Below, one piece after another: positions 15,532-24,430 of a stretch of DNA of 64,000 bases. Numbering within the stretch: the stretch's first letter is position 1; every line of letters starts with the position of its first letter. Origin of the DNA: Methylophilales bacterium MBRSF5 (GTDB lineage: Bacteria > Pseudomonadota > Gammaproteobacteria > Burkholderiales > Methylophilaceae); contig CP011001.1 in assembly GCA_001044335.1 (NCBI GenBank), forward strand, positions 496,001-560,000, in the 5' to 3' direction. Below the pieces are notes generated by a model. It was not told where the DNA came from and did not search any database. It saw only the letters and a list, made by a program, of their open reading frames with translations. Made by a program: the position numbers and the translations under genes.

Positions 15532-18500
15532 GTGATGATCGATAAACTCATTCAATTTTCCATCGCACGCCGCTGGCTGGTGATGTTTCTGGTGCTGGTA
15601 ACGGGCGCCCTGGGTGTCTGGAACTATCAGCAGCTACCCATTGACGCGGTACCCGATATCACCAATGTCCAGGTGCAAATCAATACAGAAGCCCCAGGCT
15701 ACTCACCGCTGGAAGTGGAGCAACGCATTACCTACCTGGTAGAACTGGCGATCACGGGGTTGCCCTATGTTGAGAGTACCCGTTCGATATCACGCTATGC
15801 CCTGTCTCAGGTGACCGTGGTGTTTGAAAAAGGCACGGACATTTACTTTGCCCGCAATCTTATCAACGAGCGCTTGCAGCAGGCGAAAAGCGAGATGCCT
15901 TCGGGAATCGATCCGGCGATGGGACCCGTTGCCACAGGCCTCGGTGAAATCTTTCACTATGCGGTGCATGCGAAACCGGGCGCCTTGATGGAAAATGGTG
16001 AGCCGTATGATGCGACGGCCTTACGCACCTTGCAGGATTGGGTGATACGTCCGCAATTGCGCCTGGTTCCAGGTGTTACCGAAGTCAATACCATTGGCGG
16101 CTTTGAAAAGCAGTTCCACGTCACCCCGGAACCGTCAAAACTGCTGGCCTACCAGCTCAGCTTCGATGATCTGGTGGCGGCATTGGAGAAAAACAACGCC
16201 AACATCGGTGCCGGATATATCGAAAAAAATGGCGAACAATACCTGATTCGTGCCCCCGGACAGGTAGCTGACATCCCGGCGATCGAAAAAATCATCGTCG
16301 CCCGTCGTGACGGCCTACCCATAACCGTGGCTGACGTGGCCGAGGTGGGATTCGGCAAGGAATTGCGCACCGGTGCTGCGACGCTCGATGGCGAGGAGAC
16401 GGTCTTGGGTACCGCCATCATGCTACTGGGCGGCAACAGCCGGACGGTTTCCCAAGCGGTGTCGGCCAAGTTGCTGGAGATCAACAAAACACTGCCCGAA
16501 GGCGTGGTTGCAGAGCCGGTTTATAACCGTACAGTACTGGTCGATAAAACCATTTCCACGGTACAGACCAACCTGGTCGAAGGCGCGATTTTGGTTGTCG
16601 TCGTGCTCCTGGTCATGCTCGGCAATGTCCGGGCGGCCTTACTCACCGCAATGGTGATCCCTTTGTCAATGTTGATGTTGATGACAGGCATGGTGCAAAC
16701 CAAGGTCAGTGCCAATCTGATGAGTTTGGGCGCACTCGATTTTGGCTTGATTGTGGATGGCGCGGTGATCATTGTCGAAAACTGCATTTTGCGCCTAGCC
16801 GGGCGGCAACACCATCTTGGGCGTACCTTAAAACTGGACGAACGATTTCAAACGGTGTTTGCGGCCACCCGTGAGGTATTTACACCGAGTTTGATCAGTG
16901 TATTGGTAGTGATTCTGGTGAACTTACCCATCCTGGCGTTAACCGGCGTGGAAGGCAAAATGTTTACGCCCATGGCCATGGCGGTGATCATGGCCTTGCT
17001 GTCTGCATTGGTGCTGTCACTCACCTTTGTGCCTGCGGCCGTGGCGTTGTTTATGACGGGCCATATTGAGGAAAAAGACAATTTTATTGTTCGCCACTCC
17101 AAGCGGTTTTACCCCTCGGTATTGGTGTGGGCACTTAAGTTTCGCGTACTCGTATTATCTGCGGCTCTGATCTTTGTGGTTTTGGTTGGCGCACTGGCCA
17201 CACGGATGGGGACGGAATTTATCCCGAATCTGGATGAGGGAGATATTGCCATTCAGGCGCTACGAATACCGGGTACCAGTCTCACTCAATCCCTTGATAT
17301 GCAGTTTCAACTGGAAAAAGCGGTGCTGGAAATCCCGGAAGTTAAAACCTACTTCTCGCGCGTCGGGACAGCCGAAGTTGCCAGTGACCCCATGGGGCCG
17401 AACATTTCCGATGGTTATGTCATGCTCAAGGATCACAGTGAATGGCCTGACCCTGACAAAACCAAAGCGCAGTTGCTGGAGGAAATCGGTGACAAGTTAT
17501 CATTATTGCCGGGTAATGCCTTCGAGATCAGTCAGCCGATCCAGCTGCGTTTTAACGAGTTAATATCGGGTGTGCGTTCCGATCTCGGTATCAAGGTGTT
17601 TGGCGACGATTTGTCGCAACTGCTTAAATCGGGCGGCGAAATCGCGGCGGTATTGAACGGCATTGAGGGCGCCGAAGGGGTTAAGGTCGAGCAGGTGTCT
17701 GGGTTACCTATTCTATCCATTAATGCGGATCGTTCAGCCATGTATCGTTATGGTTTGAATGTCGCCGATGTGCAGGACGTAGTCGCCGCCGCCACGGGTG
17801 GTGAGGAAGCCGGCCTGATCTTTGAGGGCGATCAACGGTTCTCGATAGTGGTGCGGGTAGCCGAGCGCGTCAGGGGTGACTTGCGCGCGTTGGAGCGTTT
17901 GCCGATACCGCTGCCAGACGGTGGCTACGTGCCACTACGGGAAGTGGCGAGTCTCACGCTTGCGCCTGGACCGAATCAGATCTCTCGTGAAAACGGCAAG
18001 CGGCGACTGGTGGTCAGCGCCAATGTTCGCGGTCGCGATTTGGGTGGCTTTGTGGCTGAAGTTCAAGGCAAAGTGGCGCAACAAGTGAAATTGCCACCTG
18101 GTTATTGGCTGGAATACGGCGGCACGTTTGAGCAACTGCAATCAGCCTCTCAGCGTTTAAGCCTGTTAGTCCCCGTCACTTTGGTGATGATTTTTGCATT
18201 GCTGATGATGACCTTTGGTTCGGCAAAAGATGCGGCATTGGTCTTTAGTGGCGTACCGCTGGCGCTGACCGGTGGCGTTATCGCCTTGTGGTTAAGAGAT
18301 ATTCCCCTCTCGATCACAGCCGGCGTTGGGTTTATTACCTTATGCGGGGTTTCTGTACTGACGGGGGTCATGATGGTGTCGGCCTTTCGAGATGAGCTCA
18401 ATCGGGGTGAATCCGTCGAGCAGGCGATTCAGGGTGGCGCCATGTTGAGATTGCGGCCGATTTTGATGGTCGCTTTAGTGGCTGCATTAGGCTTCTTGCC

Positions 18501-18675
18501 GATGGCACTTAACACCAGTACTGGGGCCGAAGTCCAAAGACCACTGGCCACGGTCGTCATCGGCGGCATTATCTCATCCACGTTACTCACGCTACTGGTG
18601 CTTCCCGGCTTGTATCGACTGGCCTGGAGAAAGCCAAAAGAGATTGATGACAACGGCGATCCGATCACTCAGTAA
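15532..18675 (+). CDS. czcA: Heavy-metal RND efflux pump (CzcA-like)
   Basis: 1047 residues, full length for the HME-RND class. The first helix region (LVMFLVLVTGALGVW) is followed by the HME signature helix LGALDFGLIVDGAVIIVEN, whose two Asp and Glu are the proton/metal relay. The second half has the matching helices (ITLCGVSVLTGVMMVSAF). It drives proton-dependent export of divalent ions such as Zn, Co or Cd; exact specificity is not set by what I can see. AAGGAG precedes the ATG. It is GC-rich. Confidence 0.93.
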   Translation: MMIDKLIQFSIARRWLVMFLVLVTGALGVWNYQQLPIDAVPDITNVQVQINTEAPGYSPLEVEQRITYLVELAITGLPYVESTRSISRYALSQVTVVFEKGTDIYFARNLINERLQQAKSEMPSGIDPAMGPVATGLGEIFHYAVHAKPGALMENGEPYDATALRTLQDWVIRPQLRLVPGVTEVNTIGGFEKQFHVTPEPSKLLAYQLSFDDLVAALEKNNANIGAGYIEKNGEQYLIRAPGQVADIPAIEKIIVARRDGLPITVADVAEVGFGKELRTGAATLDGEETVLGTAIMLLGGNSRTVSQAVSAKLLEINKTLPEGVVAEPVYNRTVLVDKTISTVQTNLVEGAILVVVVLLVMLGNVRAALLTAMVIPLSMLMLMTGMVQTKVSANLMSLGALDFGLIVDGAVIIVENCILRLAGRQHHLGRTLKLDERFQTVFAATREVFTPSLISVLVVILVNLPILALTGVEGKMFTPMAMAVIMALLSALVLSLTFVPAAVALFMTGHIEEKDNFIVRHSKRFYPSVLVWALKFRVLVLSAALIFVVLVGALATRMGTEFIPNLDEGDIAIQALRIPGTSLTQSLDMQFQLEKAVLEIPEVKTYFSRVGTAEVASDPMGPNISDGYVMLKDHSEWPDPDKTKAQLLEEIGDKLSLLPGNAFEISQPIQLRFNELISGVRSDLGIKVFGDDLSQLLKSGGEIAAVLNGIEGAEGVKVEQVSGLPILSINADRSAMYRYGLNVADVQDVVAAATGGEEAGLIFEGDQRFSIVVRVAERVRGDLRALERLPIPLPDGGYVPLREVASLTLAPGPNQISRENGKRRLVVSANVRGRDLGGFVAEVQGKVAQQVKLPPGYWLEYGGTFEQLQSASQRLSLLVPVTLVMIFALLMMTFGSAKDAALVFSGVPLALTGGVIALWLRDIPLSITAGVGFITLCGVSVLTGVMMVSAFRDELNRGESVEQAIQGGAMLRLRPILMVALVAALGFLPMALNTSTGAEVQRPLATVVIGGIISSTLLTLLVLPGLYRLAWRKPKEIDDNGDPITQ

Positions 18676-18687
18676 TAAATACCCGCA

Positions 18688-18719
18688 GGATCGCGGCAGG
18701 TAACCTCTTGCCGCGATCC
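18688..18719 (+). other. Strong hairpin after czcA
   Basis: An 11-bp perfect GC-rich stem (GGATCGCGGCA with TGCCGCGATCC) around a 10-base loop. No T-run follows, so it is more likely a transcript 3'-end stabiliser or a repeat element than a simple terminator. Confidence 0.6.
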
Positions 18720-18758
18720 ATCCAACAGCAATAACGACACTTTTTTTGGAGTATTTAC

Positions 18759-20045
18759 ATGAAAAAAATTACCGCTTTTATTCACCATGTTCGATCCGCC
18801 GAGGCACAGCGAAGCCGTGCGCCCATTCAAAGGCTGGCCGATATTGTTTCGGGATGGTTTGTGCCTGCAGTGATAGTTGTCGCCGTGATCGCTTTTATTG
18901 CATGGCTCATATTTGGCCCTGTACCCGCCTTTAGTTATGGCCTTATTGCGGCTGTTAGTGTCCTGATTATCGCCTGCCCCTGCGCCTTGGGACTGGCCAC
19001 GCCGATGTCGATTATGGTTGGCGTTGGTAAGGGGGCGCAGGCAGGCGTGCTGATTAAGAACGCCGAGGCGCTGGAACGCATGGAAAAGGTTGATACGCTG
19101 GTGATTGATAAAACCGGAACGTTGACCGAGGGTAAGCCGACTGTGACAAAAATCGTTGCTGCTGAAGGTTTTAGTGAGGATGAATTGTTGTTATTGGCCG
19201 CGTCTCTGGAACAGGGCAGCGAACACCCGCTGGCCCATGCCATAGTTGTTGCTGCGCAGGAGAAAAGACTGGACTTAGCGGCGGCAGAGGATTTTGACTC
19301 GCCAACCGGCAAAGGCGTGATCGGCAAAATCAATGGCCGGGCTGTGGCGCTCGGCAATGTCATATTAATGGAAGAACAATCCATTAATGTGTCGTCTTTA
19401 TCGGCGCAGGCCGATGAACTGCGAAGCGATGGCGCAACGGTGATTTTTATAGCCGTGGGGGGCAAACCCGCTGGATTGCTGGCGATTGCCGATCCGATCA
19501 AGGAAACCACTCCGGAGGCTATCAAGACCCTGCACGCGCAGGGCCTCCGTATTGTCATGCTGACCGGCGATAACCGCCGCACGGCAGAGGCCGTGGCCAA
19601 GACACTTGGAATTGAAGAAATCGAAGCAGAAATCCTGCCTGAAGATAAAAGCCGCATCGTCAAAAAACTGCGTGAGGAAGGGAAAATCGTTGCTATGGCC
19701 GGGGACGGCACTAACGATGCTCCGGCTCTGGCCGCCGCCGATGTCGGCATAGCCATGGGCACCGGCACCGATGTGGCCATGGAAAGCGCGGGCGTAACAT
19801 TGCTCAAAGGCGATCTCACCGGCATTGTCCGCGCCCGTAAGCTCTCCGTGGCCACCATGCGCAATATACGGCAAAACCTGTTCTTCGCCTTTGTCTATAA
19901 TGCAGCAGGTGTACCAATCGCAGCTGGCATTCTCTTCCCAGTCTTTGGCATTTTGTTATCTCCGATTATAGCAGCAGCAGCCATGTCGCTCTCTTCGGTC
20001 AGCGTTATTGCAAATGCTTTAAGACTTAAAATACTGCATGTTTAA
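18759..20045 (+). pseudogene. N-terminally truncated copper-type P-type ATPase
   Basis: 428 residues where CopA-type pumps have 700-850. It keeps [12 protein letters not shown], the phosphorylation motif [36 protein letters not shown] and the Cu-type end signatures ([14 protein letters not shown]). It lacks the HMA domain, the first four helices and the TGE actuator domain, so it cannot complete the pump cycle as known. The first 14 residues ([14 protein letters not shown]) do not look like CopA and may come from another gene. An intact ribosome site (TTGGAG) suggests it is still translated. Confidence 0.8.
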
Positions 20046-20091
20046 AAAATATATTGGTTAACCTCTTCTTGTCTCCGTCGAACCAGTCCTT

Positions 20092-20241
20092 TCAGCTTAC
20101 GACCCCCAGCCCAAACCCAGCGCATGAATTGCTCAGGTACTTCGGCTCAGCTTGAACATCACTTTTTCTTTGCGATTCAGGTTGCTCTGACTTGCCTTGA
20201 CTGGGGTTACAACCGCAACAGGTCTTTGAGTCTACAGACAT
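20092..20241 (-). pseudogene. 49-codon N-terminal remnant of a MerR-controlled metal gene
   Basis: The minus-strand ATG at 20241 reads MSVDSKTCCGCNPSQGK, a Cys-rich start like those of metal efflux ATPases and the CDF at 11641, and stops at 20092. The preceding DNA is a MerR-type promoter on the same strand (20271-20301), so a regulated efflux gene once stood here. After about 30 residues no known domain follows. It is best read as a deletion scar, though a short metal-binding peptide is possible. Confidence 0.5.
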
Positions 20242-20270
20242 AAATGGCTCTTGTTTACAGGATAAAAGAT

Positions 20271-20301
20271 AGTGTAAACTCTATAGTAACTATAGCTTCA
20301 A
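20271..20301 (-). promoter_or_regulatory. MerR-type promoter/operator reading away from merR
   Basis: Read on the minus strand: -35 TTGAAG (20301-20296), a 19-base spacer and -10 TACACT (20276-20271). The inverted repeat at 20278-20298 (ACTCTATAGT, A, ACTATAGcTt) matches the operator at 11584-11604 at most positions. It lies between merR and the remnant at 20241, the classical divergent layout. Confidence 0.8.
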
Positions 20302-20311
20302 GGGTGGAGTG

Positions 20312-20743
20312 ATGAAAATTGGTGAACTGGCAAAGCGCAGTGGCTGCTCAGTGCAGACCATTCGGTACTATGAGAAGGAAGGGCTTATATCGGCCCAATC
20401 ACGTACTGAGGGTAATTTTCGCCTTTACGATAAGCAGACACTTGAAAAACTCCTGTTTATAAGGCATTGCCGCTCTCTGGGTTTAACCTTGAAAGAAATC
20501 AAACAGCTCATCCTGCTTCAAAGCACACCAGAATCCGATTGCGAGGAAGTCAACGACATAATCAATACCCATCTTCACCTTGTGGAATCGAGTATTGAAG
20601 AGCTGAAAAAACTTCATAACGATTTGAGTGCCTTGAGACATCGATGCACGACCCCAAAAACGGTCGGCCAATGTGGAATCTTAGAACGCCTAGTCGAAAA
20701 CACTTCAAGCAAGAGTGGTTCCAAAGTTTTATCAATGTCATAG
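20312..20743 (+). CDS. Cd/Pb-responsive MerR-family regulator
   Basis: 143 residues from ATG 20312. The winged helix is at residues 1-70 (MKIGELAKRSGCSVQTIRYY, then NFRLY), followed by a dimerisation helix. Cys77, Cys112 and Cys121 match the three-Cys metal site of CadR/PbrR-type proteins. It should activate the promoter at 11581 and the one at 20271. Its last codons (SMS, TAG) lie inside direct repeat 2, so its native C-terminus may have been replaced at insertion. Confidence 0.85.
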   Translation: MKIGELAKRSGCSVQTIRYYEKEGLISAQSRTEGNFRLYDKQTLEKLLFIRHCRSLGLTLKEIKQLILLQSTPESDCEEVNDIINTHLHLVESSIEELKKLHNDLSALRHRCTTPKTVGQCGILERLVENTSSKSGSKVLSMS

Positions 20744-20762
20744 TTCGCCATTCTTTTTTGCC
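20729..20762. repeat. Module direct repeat 2, right copy (34 bp, perfect)
   Basis: Identical to 11513-11546. It contains the 3' end of merR on the plus strand and the 3' end of the 110-residue backbone gene on the minus strand. Confidence 0.93.
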
Positions 20763-21070
20763 CTTTCTAAATCAATAGAACCTCTAGGTTTAGGCATATC
20801 ATTAATGCTCTTTATCATCTTCTCAACCTGTTCCTTTGAGATTGATTGTTGCTTATCGTAGTCTTTAATATCAACCCTTATATCACCACCATTTGCATAG
20901 CGTTCTTTAAGTTCTTGAAGTTCTTCTTCCTTGCGTTTAATGATTCCTTCTGCCGTATCCTTACGCATCATGAATCGTAGTCTATGGTTAATGTAATCTT
21001 TCACACCACGCAATTCTTCAATAGTTTCCATCTCGTCTATTTGTGGTTTCCATAATGCTTCTTTTGCCAT
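20738..21070 (-). CDS. Backbone protein of unknown function, coiled-coil
   Basis: 110 residues, highly charged, with a likely coiled coil (KRKEEELQELKERY) after INHRLRFMMRKDTAEGI. I do not recognise the family. It lies downstream of rep on the same strand. Its stop overlapped the start of the 49-residue gene before the czc module split them; the repeat restores both ends, so it remains complete. Confidence 0.6.
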   Translation of the reverse strand: MAKEALWKPQIDEMETIEELRGVKDYINHRLRFMMRKDTAEGIIKRKEEELQELKERYANGGDIRVDIKDYDKQQSISKEQVEKMIKSINDMPKPRGSIDLERAKKNGEL

Positions 21071-21171
21071 AAGTTCTTTTCCTTTATCTAAAAGTTATCA
21101 ATACACAAGTTCACACAAAACATACACAATGTGTTTCCTTGTGGTTCTCTATATCTATCCACAAACACACA

Positions 21172-21187
21172 ACACCCTTTAGGGTGT
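21172..21187. terminator. Small hairpin between rep and the next backbone gene
   Basis: ACACCC and GGGTGT pair around a TTTA loop, in the 140-bp gap downstream of rep. There is no clear T-run on the minus strand, so attenuation rather than full termination is possible. A near-match to a DnaA box (CTATCCACA) lies just upstream at 21155-21163. Confidence 0.35.
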
Positions 21188-21210
21188 GTGAGTTGTGGTA
21201 GAAGAGTTCG

Positions 21211-23166
21211 TTAATACTTAATGTGGTATTTATCATTCTCAATTAACCAAATCCTGTTGGTTCTTCCATCACGATTACCTGTATCTAAAACCATGCCACG
21301 ATACTTTTCAGCAGTTCTTAATGTAGAGATACATCGTTTAACTATCTCCCTCGCTCTTGGTTTATTTGTTCCTTCAACCCATTGGGTCGTTACATCTTTC
21401 ACAACTGTTTCATAGTCATCTTCATGGTCGTTGTAAGCATCAAGTCTTTTTACTAATAGGGCATAGATTTGCTTATTGTTTTCACCATCAATCTTGACCT
21501 CATATGAATCTTTTTTAACTGAAGTGTAGGTAGGAATAACTACTGCGGTATTGGCATTCTCATCGTTGTAGTATTGTTTATCTAACTCAACTGTCTCTAG
21601 TTTGTAACCAACATTGTGTCCGTCTTTTGCATTCTTAATCTTTTCAAACTTAAGAGAATGGTTATCACTATGCTTCTCAATGCTATAAATAAGGTCTGCA
21701 CCTGCATGTAATGCACTACCACCTCGCATACCTTTACCTTTATCTTTTCCGTTATGGTGGATATTGATTACCAAAGAGTTGGTTGCTTGAGATATTCTTT
21801 CTGACTGGATAATTGCCATACCCATCTTGCCATTAGCATTCTCTTCCTCACCGCCACATATCTTGTTAAATGTATCTAGAAAGATAACTCCATCTTTAAA
21901 TCCATCTAACTGTAATGCTTCTATGAATTGATTTACTGATGCTTCTGAAGTGATATTAAGACTTGCACCTTCACCACCCAGTCTGAACTTATTAGATAAG
22001 TCTTCTTGCGTATATCCATGATATTCCGCCCACCCATCTACTCGCATAGCAACACCACGATAGTCTTCAAAGGCACAATATCTAACTGGCACATTCTTCT
22101 TAATATCAAATCCCAACCATTGAGATTTAAAGCATAGACATAGTGCTAAATCTACTGAAGCAAATGTTTTACCTGCCTGACTAGACCCATAAATAAACAT
22201 AACTCCCTTTGATGTGAGGTGCTGACTAACCAACCATTCAATAGGTGGCATTTGCATTAACTCTTTGTAGGTTCTGAACCCAAATGGATTATCTTTAGGT
22301 GGTGTTGGTAGTGGATTATCTTGATAATGAGTTCTCCAAATACTATCAACTGATTTCTTTACTTGAGATAACTCTAGAGGTGGTTTACATCTTTCATCAT
22401 TAAGAACTAATGCTTTTGCAAGAACCTGTTCTTTACTTAATCCTTGATTCACTAGAGTGCCAACGATGCTAGTAATGGCATTATCTCGTCCACCCTCTAA
22501 AATGCTGTCAGAAGTGCTTAAAATCGCTTGTGAGGGCATGTCCTGACCTGTATACACATCGTTACTACTGACATATTCGTCTTCGTAGTTTTTTGGGGTA
22601 TCAGGTTTTAAAGGCACACCCCCCAAGTATTCAATTACCGCATAATCTTTTCGTTCTGGGTGACAGGTTGGTAAGTAATAGAATTGGCATGGGTTCTTGA
22701 ATGCTTTATCTAAATGACCACTATTGTTAATCATATGAAGGGAAGGGCATAAGTCCATAAACTTCCTTCCTACATACTCAAGATGTATCTTCTCAATAGG
22801 ATTGGCAAAGGGAATGATTATCCTATAGCAATACCTCTTATCAGTTGGGTCATGACTATAGGTAGTGTTAATTACTGCTTCTATACCAGTATTCCTAATG
22901 TCCTTCTTTAACTGCTCAAAGACATCAAGGTAGTATTTATCTATATCAAACACTAGGGCAGATACGGACATGACATTGTCATTCTTTCTATACCCATTAG
23001 ATATATCTGCAAAGACCACACCTGCAACTGAATCCTTAAACTCGGTAATAGCAAAACCTATTTCTGCATATTCTTTGATGGTCATTACTTTGGTGCGACC
23101 TTCGGTATATTTGGCATCATCTACCCTTACCATCGGTAGTTCAAATACTTTCATTTTTGTATCCAT
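21211..23166 (-). CDS. Primase-helicase (RepA-type) replication protein of the element
   Basis: 651 residues. The N-terminal part has ALVFDIDKY near residue 74 and TTYSHD...CYRIIIPF near residue 105, like primase-polymerase domains with a DxD motif. A RecA-type helicase follows: Walker A IYGSSQAGKTFAS near residue 325, Walker B GVIFLDTFNK near residue 430, and the RepA signature VINIHHNGKDKGKGMRGGSA. Such proteins start replication of satellites and plasmids. It sits directly downstream of alpA. The start at 23166 lies just outside an M-rich alternative. Confidence 0.8.
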   Translation of the reverse strand: MDTKMKVFELPMVRVDDAKYTEGRTKVMTIKEYAEIGFAITEFKDSVAGVVFADISNGYRKNDNVMSVSALVFDIDKYYLDVFEQLKKDIRNTGIEAVINTTYSHDPTDKRYCYRIIIPFANPIEKIHLEYVGRKFMDLCPSLHMINNSGHLDKAFKNPCQFYYLPTCHPERKDYAVIEYLGGVPLKPDTPKNYEDEYVSSNDVYTGQDMPSQAILSTSDSILEGGRDNAITSIVGTLVNQGLSKEQVLAKALVLNDERCKPPLELSQVKKSVDSIWRTHYQDNPLPTPPKDNPFGFRTYKELMQMPPIEWLVSQHLTSKGVMFIYGSSQAGKTFASVDLALCLCFKSQWLGFDIKKNVPVRYCAFEDYRGVAMRVDGWAEYHGYTQEDLSNKFRLGGEGASLNITSEASVNQFIEALQLDGFKDGVIFLDTFNKICGGEEENANGKMGMAIIQSERISQATNSLVINIHHNGKDKGKGMRGGSALHAGADLIYSIEKHSDNHSLKFEKIKNAKDGHNVGYKLETVELDKQYYNDENANTAVVIPTYTSVKKDSYEVKIDGENNKQIYALLVKRLDAYNDHEDDYETVVKDVTTQWVEGTNKPRAREIVKRCISTLRTAEKYRGMVLDTGNRDGRTNRIWLIENDKYHIKY

Positions 23167-23200
23167 TATTGAGTTAATTTAAGAGAGAAAAGGGTGCTAA

Positions 23201-23392
23201 TTAACTGTCCATTTTCTTCGTTGATTGCTCATCAACCCACTTAAGAATATCTTCCGATTTCCAAGCAGTTACACCTTGAGAAATCTTGATGCTTTGAGGG
23301 AATTTTCCCTCTTTCATAAGACCCCAAATGGTGCTTTTTCCCATGCTTAATATTTCAGATAACTCATTAATTCTGTAATAAAGTTTTTCCAT
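23201..23392 (-). CDS. AlpA-family regulator (right copy)
   Basis: 63 residues: YRINELSEILSMGKSTIWGLMKEGKFPQSIKIS then WKSEDILKWVDEQ, the AlpA layout of a helix-turn-helix followed by a conserved FP and a Trp. AlpA proteins control integrase expression and excision. It is 34 bases ahead of rep on the same strand, an arrangement typical of P4-like and PICI-type satellites. Confidence 0.85.
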   Translation of the reverse strand: MEKLYYRINELSEILSMGKSTIWGLMKEGKFPQSIKISQGVTAWKSEDILKWVDEQSTKKMDS

Positions 23393-23496
23393 GTTTTGTT
23401 TCCTTCTTTCTATTTATTATCAATTAATTAAAAACAAGACTTAAAGTAAATTGCACTTCTTTAAATCAATTGTTTACTCGTTCTTCCACATACTGT

Positions 23497-23543
23497 TTGG
23501 TATAATGTTCTTACCGAATCCGATGGGACATTAACGAGTGTCC
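23497..23543 (+). promoter_or_regulatory. Extended -10 promoter and inverted repeat upstream of the 268-residue gene
   Basis: TGGTATAAT (TATAAT at 23501-23506) is an extended -10 box with no good -35. It is followed by GGACA and TGTCC as an inverted repeat spaced by eight bases, at about 23527-23543. This fits a regulated promoter for the gene at 23624. Confidence 0.45.
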
Positions 23544-23623
23544 ATACATACATTTAATCATGGAAATTTAGGGTTCAATGGGGAACAGAAACGCACTATC
23601 TAATCCCTATTTTTGAGGAAGAT

Positions 23624-24430
23624 ATGGATAGAAAAAGAACTCAAGATGAGATAGATTTAATACCAACCTTCTTTGGTTGTATGCACCTCTATTCATGGCA
23701 AGAATGTCACGATAATTTGAAGTTTAATTTCGGTAAGATGAAGAAACTTCTAGGTATCCTTCAAAGAACTATTGAGAATCTAAAAAGACATGGCACAAGT
23801 CAGAATGTTGAAGTCGTAGAATTCATAAAAAAGAATCCAACTCTTTACCAAACATTAGTTTATAGAGTGACACTTGGTCAGATACAAGTTGGGGGTGGTG
23901 CATTTGATGGTGAGAATGTTAGAACCGCTATGGAAATCTTTACGCATCAATATAAAGCAAACCCACCAATCATAGACCCAATCATCTTAAAGGCACTTAA
24001 TGATGCTTTTACTGAATACCTAGACCCAAAGAATAAGAAGACACTAGACCATATCTTTAAACAGAAAGATTACAAGCAAGAATACCACGACCCTTTTACT
24101 GTTCCTGATGATATTAGAAAGTTTGCTCATAAACTTATTGAGACTAAAGGTATAACCAAGAAGGATTGTGCAGAACTGATGGGGGAAGGTGGTTATGATT
24201 ACTGGAACGACAACTTTGAGAAATACAAATGGATTATTCTTAATGACTACCTATTTGAGAAGTGTATTCTAGGTAAAGCACCAACTGCACCTATACCAAC
24301 CTATAGAAAGAATATAACGAGGTTTTGGAACAAGATTGTTCTTCCTGAAAGATGTGAATATGTTGAATCATTAGTGGTAGACAATAGGGATAAAGAAGTA
24401 ATTAAGAGAACACTACAGGACTTACGCTAG
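23624..24430 (+). CDS. Element protein of unknown function
   Basis: 268 residues, soluble, rich in charged and aromatic residues (FFGCMHLYSWQECHDNLKF; LMGEGGYDYWNDNFEKYKW). I recognise no family. It is the only plus-strand gene of the backbone and lies alone between alpA and the integrase, with its own extended -10 promoter. Its end overlaps the integrase stop by 9 bases. In satellites this position often holds interference or defence genes, but nothing in the sequence shows that here. Confidence 0.65.
   Translation: MDRKRTQDEIDLIPTFFGCMHLYSWQECHDNLKFNFGKMKKLLGILQRTIENLKRHGTSQNVEVVEFIKKNPTLYQTLVYRVTLGQIQVGGGAFDGENVRTAMEIFTHQYKANPPIIDPIILKALNDAFTEYLDPKNKKTLDHIFKQKDYKQEYHDPFTVPDDIRKFAHKLIETKGITKKDCAELMGEGGYDYWNDNFEKYKWIILNDYLFEKCILGKAPTAPIPTYRKNITRFWNKIVLPERCEYVESLVVDNRDKEVIKRTLQDLR

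Noticed and set aside
18935-19864. 309-residue ORF antisense to the P-type ATPase
   Set aside because: Ser/Ala/Pro-rich composition without motifs; it mirrors the strong GC-rich coding frame on the plus strand.
20680-20750. A diverged copy of the 49-residue gene continuing beyond the right 34-bp repeat
   Set aside because: After MANYDIDKTL the minus-strand frame shares a few residues with the left gene, but the same DNA is the merR 3' end, so the match is most likely chance.
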